From Candidatus Planktophila sp. (GTDB lineage Bacteria > Actinomycetota > Actinomycetes > Nanopelagicales > Nanopelagicaceae), in the NCBI GenBank assembly GCA_030832135.1, contig JAURJS010000108.1:1-8143 (forward strand): 8,143 nt of DNA. The letters run 5' to 3'. Under the pieces are notes generated by a model that did not search any database, was not told the origin of the DNA, and saw nothing but the letters and a program-made list of their open reading frames with translations. The position numbers and the translations under genes were made by a program. Positions 8,078 to 8,143 of the stretch are shown here, in pieces; positions within the stretch are counted from its first letter, which is position 1; each line of letters starts with the position of its first letter.

Positions 8078-8143
8078 TCCAAAGGGCTTTATGACAACAC
8101 CGCGGGAGACTCCTAAGCGTCGCCCCGTTGCAGTCCGCATCCA
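8070..8143 (+). CDS. gltD: Glutamate synthase small subunit, N-terminal 24 codons (3' end outside window)
   Basis: GltD is the FAD and 4Fe-4S flavoprotein that takes electrons from NADPH and passes them to GltB. Only the first 24 codons are present. They read 'MADPKGF', then a basic stretch ending 'RRPVAVRI', which matches the conserved start of GltD (DPKGF, then R-x-x-P-x-x-RPV-x-x-R). The ATG overlaps the end of gltB by 8 bases (ATGGCTGA, 8070-8077) in a different frame, so translation is probably coupled and the two subunits made together. The cysteines for the iron-sulfur clusters and the FAD and NADPH sites lie beyond the window. A second in-frame ATG at 8091 has no Shine-Dalgarno site and would remove the conserved DPKGF. 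Confidence 0.93.
   Translation, partial: MADPKGFMTTPRETPKRRPVAVRI

Overview
The window is a dense stretch of bacterial chromosome with every gene on the + strand. In order it holds the 3' end of trpB, a complete trpA, a membrane-anchored DsbA-like thiol-disulfide protein, lgt, a VIT1/CCC1-family metal transporter, a complete gltB, and the first 24 codons of gltD. I found no rRNA, tRNA, mobile element, CRISPR array, pseudogene or convincing rho-independent terminator.

The organism is most likely an actinobacterium. The order trpB-trpA-DsbA-like-lgt-VIT-gltB-gltD is, from memory, a familiar actinobacterial arrangement. Several local motifs also look actinobacterial: 'GFVYAASIMGVTGAR' in TrpA, the 'MADPKGF' start of GltD, and a DsbA-like protein with a second cysteine pair as in the mycobacterial enzyme. 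Base composition is near 50% GC by eye, well below Streptomyces or Mycobacterium. With the short spacers and the compact Lgt lacking a C-terminal extension, this would fit a streamlined aquatic actinobacterium such as the Nanopelagicales (acI) or a similar group. That placement is an inference from the sequence, not a database result.

Layout: bases 1-1137 complete the tryptophan synthase pair, with the trpA ribosome-binding site overlapping the trpB stop codon. After a 57-base gap, 1196-3419 is a tight envelope block: DsbA-like protein, 1-base gap, lgt, 9-base gap, VIT transporter. These three products act at or across the cytoplasmic membrane, in exported-protein thiol chemistry, lipoprotein lipidation and divalent-metal movement. 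A 131-base spacer (3420-3550) is the largest non-coding gap and the best place for a separate glt promoter. Bases 3551 onward encode the NADPH-type glutamate synthase: gltB, then gltD overlapping it by 8 bases.

The amino-acid genes are linked in metabolism only loosely: glutamate synthase makes glutamate, and the upstream tryptophan pathway consumes glutamine nitrogen at anthranilate synthase, which is not in the window. The metal transporter sits next to a gene for an iron-sulfur enzyme, but a functional link is speculative. I did not find a previously undescribed system. The findings are modest points about coupling, the gltB leader, the extra cysteines of the DsbA-like protein, and a histidine cluster in the transporter.
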